Source of the DNA: a virus
Reading direction: 5' to 3' (one strand)
Length of the DNA: 22,096 bases
IMG/VR virus record: IMGVR_UViG_3300025300_000110
Span: 1-22,096 of that record
Under the pieces are notes generated by a model. That model was not told the origin of the DNA, did no database searches, and was given only the letters and a program-made list of their open reading frames with translations. Shown one piece after another: positions 21,460 through 22,096 of the stretch. Position numbers and translations under genes: made by a program. The stretch's first letter is position 1, and every line of letters starts with the position of its first letter.

Positions 21460-21847
21460 CGTGGTCCAACGCATGCACCAGTTCAGCGTGCTGGAAGATT
21501 CGACGGTGTCGTTGATGTTTCGCGTATTGGGCGACGACGCCCAGGCGATTACCCAGGCGACCATCGCCAGCGTGACGTTCGCAGCGTTCGACCTGGACGC
21601 AACGACGCCCACCAGCGCCGTGTCAACGGCCACGCTGACGGTTGCCGACGTGGTGTTCGACACATACCAAACCGATGACCGCTGGCACGCGGACACCGTC
21701 GGCTACAACTTTCGGCACGATATCGCCGCCAGCGTGTTCGTGACCGGCGGTCACACTTACCAGGTCGAGTACAAATTCACGGCCGACGGCGGCGAGATAT
21801 TCCACATACTGGCCCGAGTGCAGGCGGCGCCCATCATGACCACGTGA
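21446..21847 (+). CDS. Hypothetical beta-rich protein with GTG start
   Basis: The 133-aa product begins at GTG 21446 because GGGAGG (21432-21437) is eight bases upstream; a GTG at 21437 would overlap that site. The body is Thr/Val-rich (STVSLMFRVLGDD, ATIASVTFAAFDLDATTPTSAV, HTYQVEYKFTADGGEIFHIL), suggesting a beta-sandwich. Phage proteins of this kind often assist receptor-binding or adhesin assembly. No family recognised. It overlaps the lectin gene at the start and the HNH gene by one base (TGATG) at the end. Confidence 0.7.
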   Translation: MAASNVVQRMHQFSVLEDSTVSLMFRVLGDDAQAITQATIASVTFAAFDLDATTPTSAVSTATLTVADVVFDTYQTDDRWHADTVGYNFRHDIAASVFVTGGHTYQVEYKFTADGGEIFHILARVQAAPIMTT

Positions 21848-22096
21848 TGCCCAACTGTGCGCCAACACTCGAAGCGAAGTATTGCCGACAGGCCCAACCG
21901 GTGGCCGTGTTGCGATCGCCCGAGCGTCGGCCATCGCCGTCGGCACGAGGCTATGACCATCACTGGGTGACGCGTATCAGGCCCACGCAGCTGGCGACGG
22001 AGCCCTGGTGCCGCCATTGCCTGGCGACTGGCCGAGCGGTCGCCGCCACCGACGTCGACCACGTGGTGCGGCTGAGCGATGGAGGCACCAACCACG
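21847..22096 (+). CDS. HNH endonuclease, 3' end cut by the window
   Basis: This gene is truncated by the window end; 83 codons are present. Visible are RGYDHHWVTRIR, then a zinc-ligand pair WCRHC, and the HNH core TDVDHVVRLSDGGTNH, which has the D-H and the H of the nuclease motif with DGG-x-N. The family is frequently encoded beside the small terminase gene and helps packaging cleavage. The expected C-terminal part (N-L...C-x-x-C-H) is missing, so the gene continues beyond 22096. Start ATG 21847 overlaps the previous stop by one base. Confidence 0.88.
   Translation, partial: MPNCAPTLEAKYCRQAQPVAVLRSPERRPSPSARGYDHHWVTRIRPTQLATEPWCRHCLATGRAVAATDVDHVVRLSDGGTNH

Noticed and set aside
1-22096. 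Simple circular closure of the window
   Set aside because: Joining base 22096 to base 1 keeps the HNH frame open for a while but does not supply the conserved N-L...C-x-x-C-H end, so the ends are not directly contiguous.
1-22096. Apparent excess of CCTGG (Dcm-type) sites linked to the methyltransferase
   Set aside because: Most sites come from preferred codons (a codon ending in C, then CTG, then a codon starting with G). The enzyme's target cannot be read from this.

Overview
The window is a densely packed stretch of a tailed bacteriophage or prophage genome, almost certainly a temperate siphovirus with an HK97-type head. Every supportable gene is on the + strand. Genes overlap by a few bases (ATGA or ATGGTAA junctions) or are separated by very short gaps, and base composition is G+C-rich throughout except for one AT-rich repeat array near 18.87-18.99 kb. 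The host is uncertain. The Cys-rich protein at 13947-14228 and the C-terminal pattern of the integrase both resemble proteins I associate with Planctomycetota, so a planctomycete host is a reasonable but unproven inference.

Layout: (1) 1-4369, packaging and head start: a tandem palindromic repeat, P27-type small terminase, large terminase, portal, prohead protease. (2) 4370-4545, a leader with a TATAAT box and a strong intrinsic terminator just before the capsid gene. (3) 4546-9126, major capsid protein, a possible decoration protein, a UUCG-loop terminator, then connector, adaptor and tail-completion genes. (4) 9143-14228, tail tube, the G/GT chaperone pair with a well-phased -1 slippery heptamer, a short tape measure, then a run of unrecognised tail-tip or fibre-like genes ending in two very Cys-rich proteins. 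(5) 14229-18783, DNA-metabolism and lysogeny module: a structured intergenic region, a membrane micropeptide, a winged-helix putative replication protein, a VSR-like nuclease, a tyrosine integrase, a C5-cytosine methyltransferase, a zinc-finger protein and an HTH_39-type protein. (6) 18784-19148, a non-coding array of short direct repeats with about 11-bp phasing, followed by a 46-bp tandem repeat carrying two copies of a 22-bp palindrome. (7) 19149-22096, a lipoprotein, small coiled-coil and membrane proteins, beta-rich appendage proteins, a LamG-like lectin and an HNH endonuclease cut by the window end.

The most striking observation is the methyltransferase. Downstream of motif VIII the same DNA encodes, in two reading frames, two C-terminal patterns that are each recognisable from phage methyltransferases. 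One is the frame with four WPTP motifs ending LNPQWVEWLMGFPAGWTDLE. The other is the frame with VADT repeats ending RVAHGIPRRVDRLRGLGNAV. The other main leads are the phased repeat array (candidate replication origin or partition-like locus), two hairpins with complementary loops at 14251-14338, and a promoter-terminator unit that would make a roughly 130-nt RNA ahead of the capsid gene.

No endolysin, lysogeny repressor, DNA polymerase, tRNA or CRISPR array was found.
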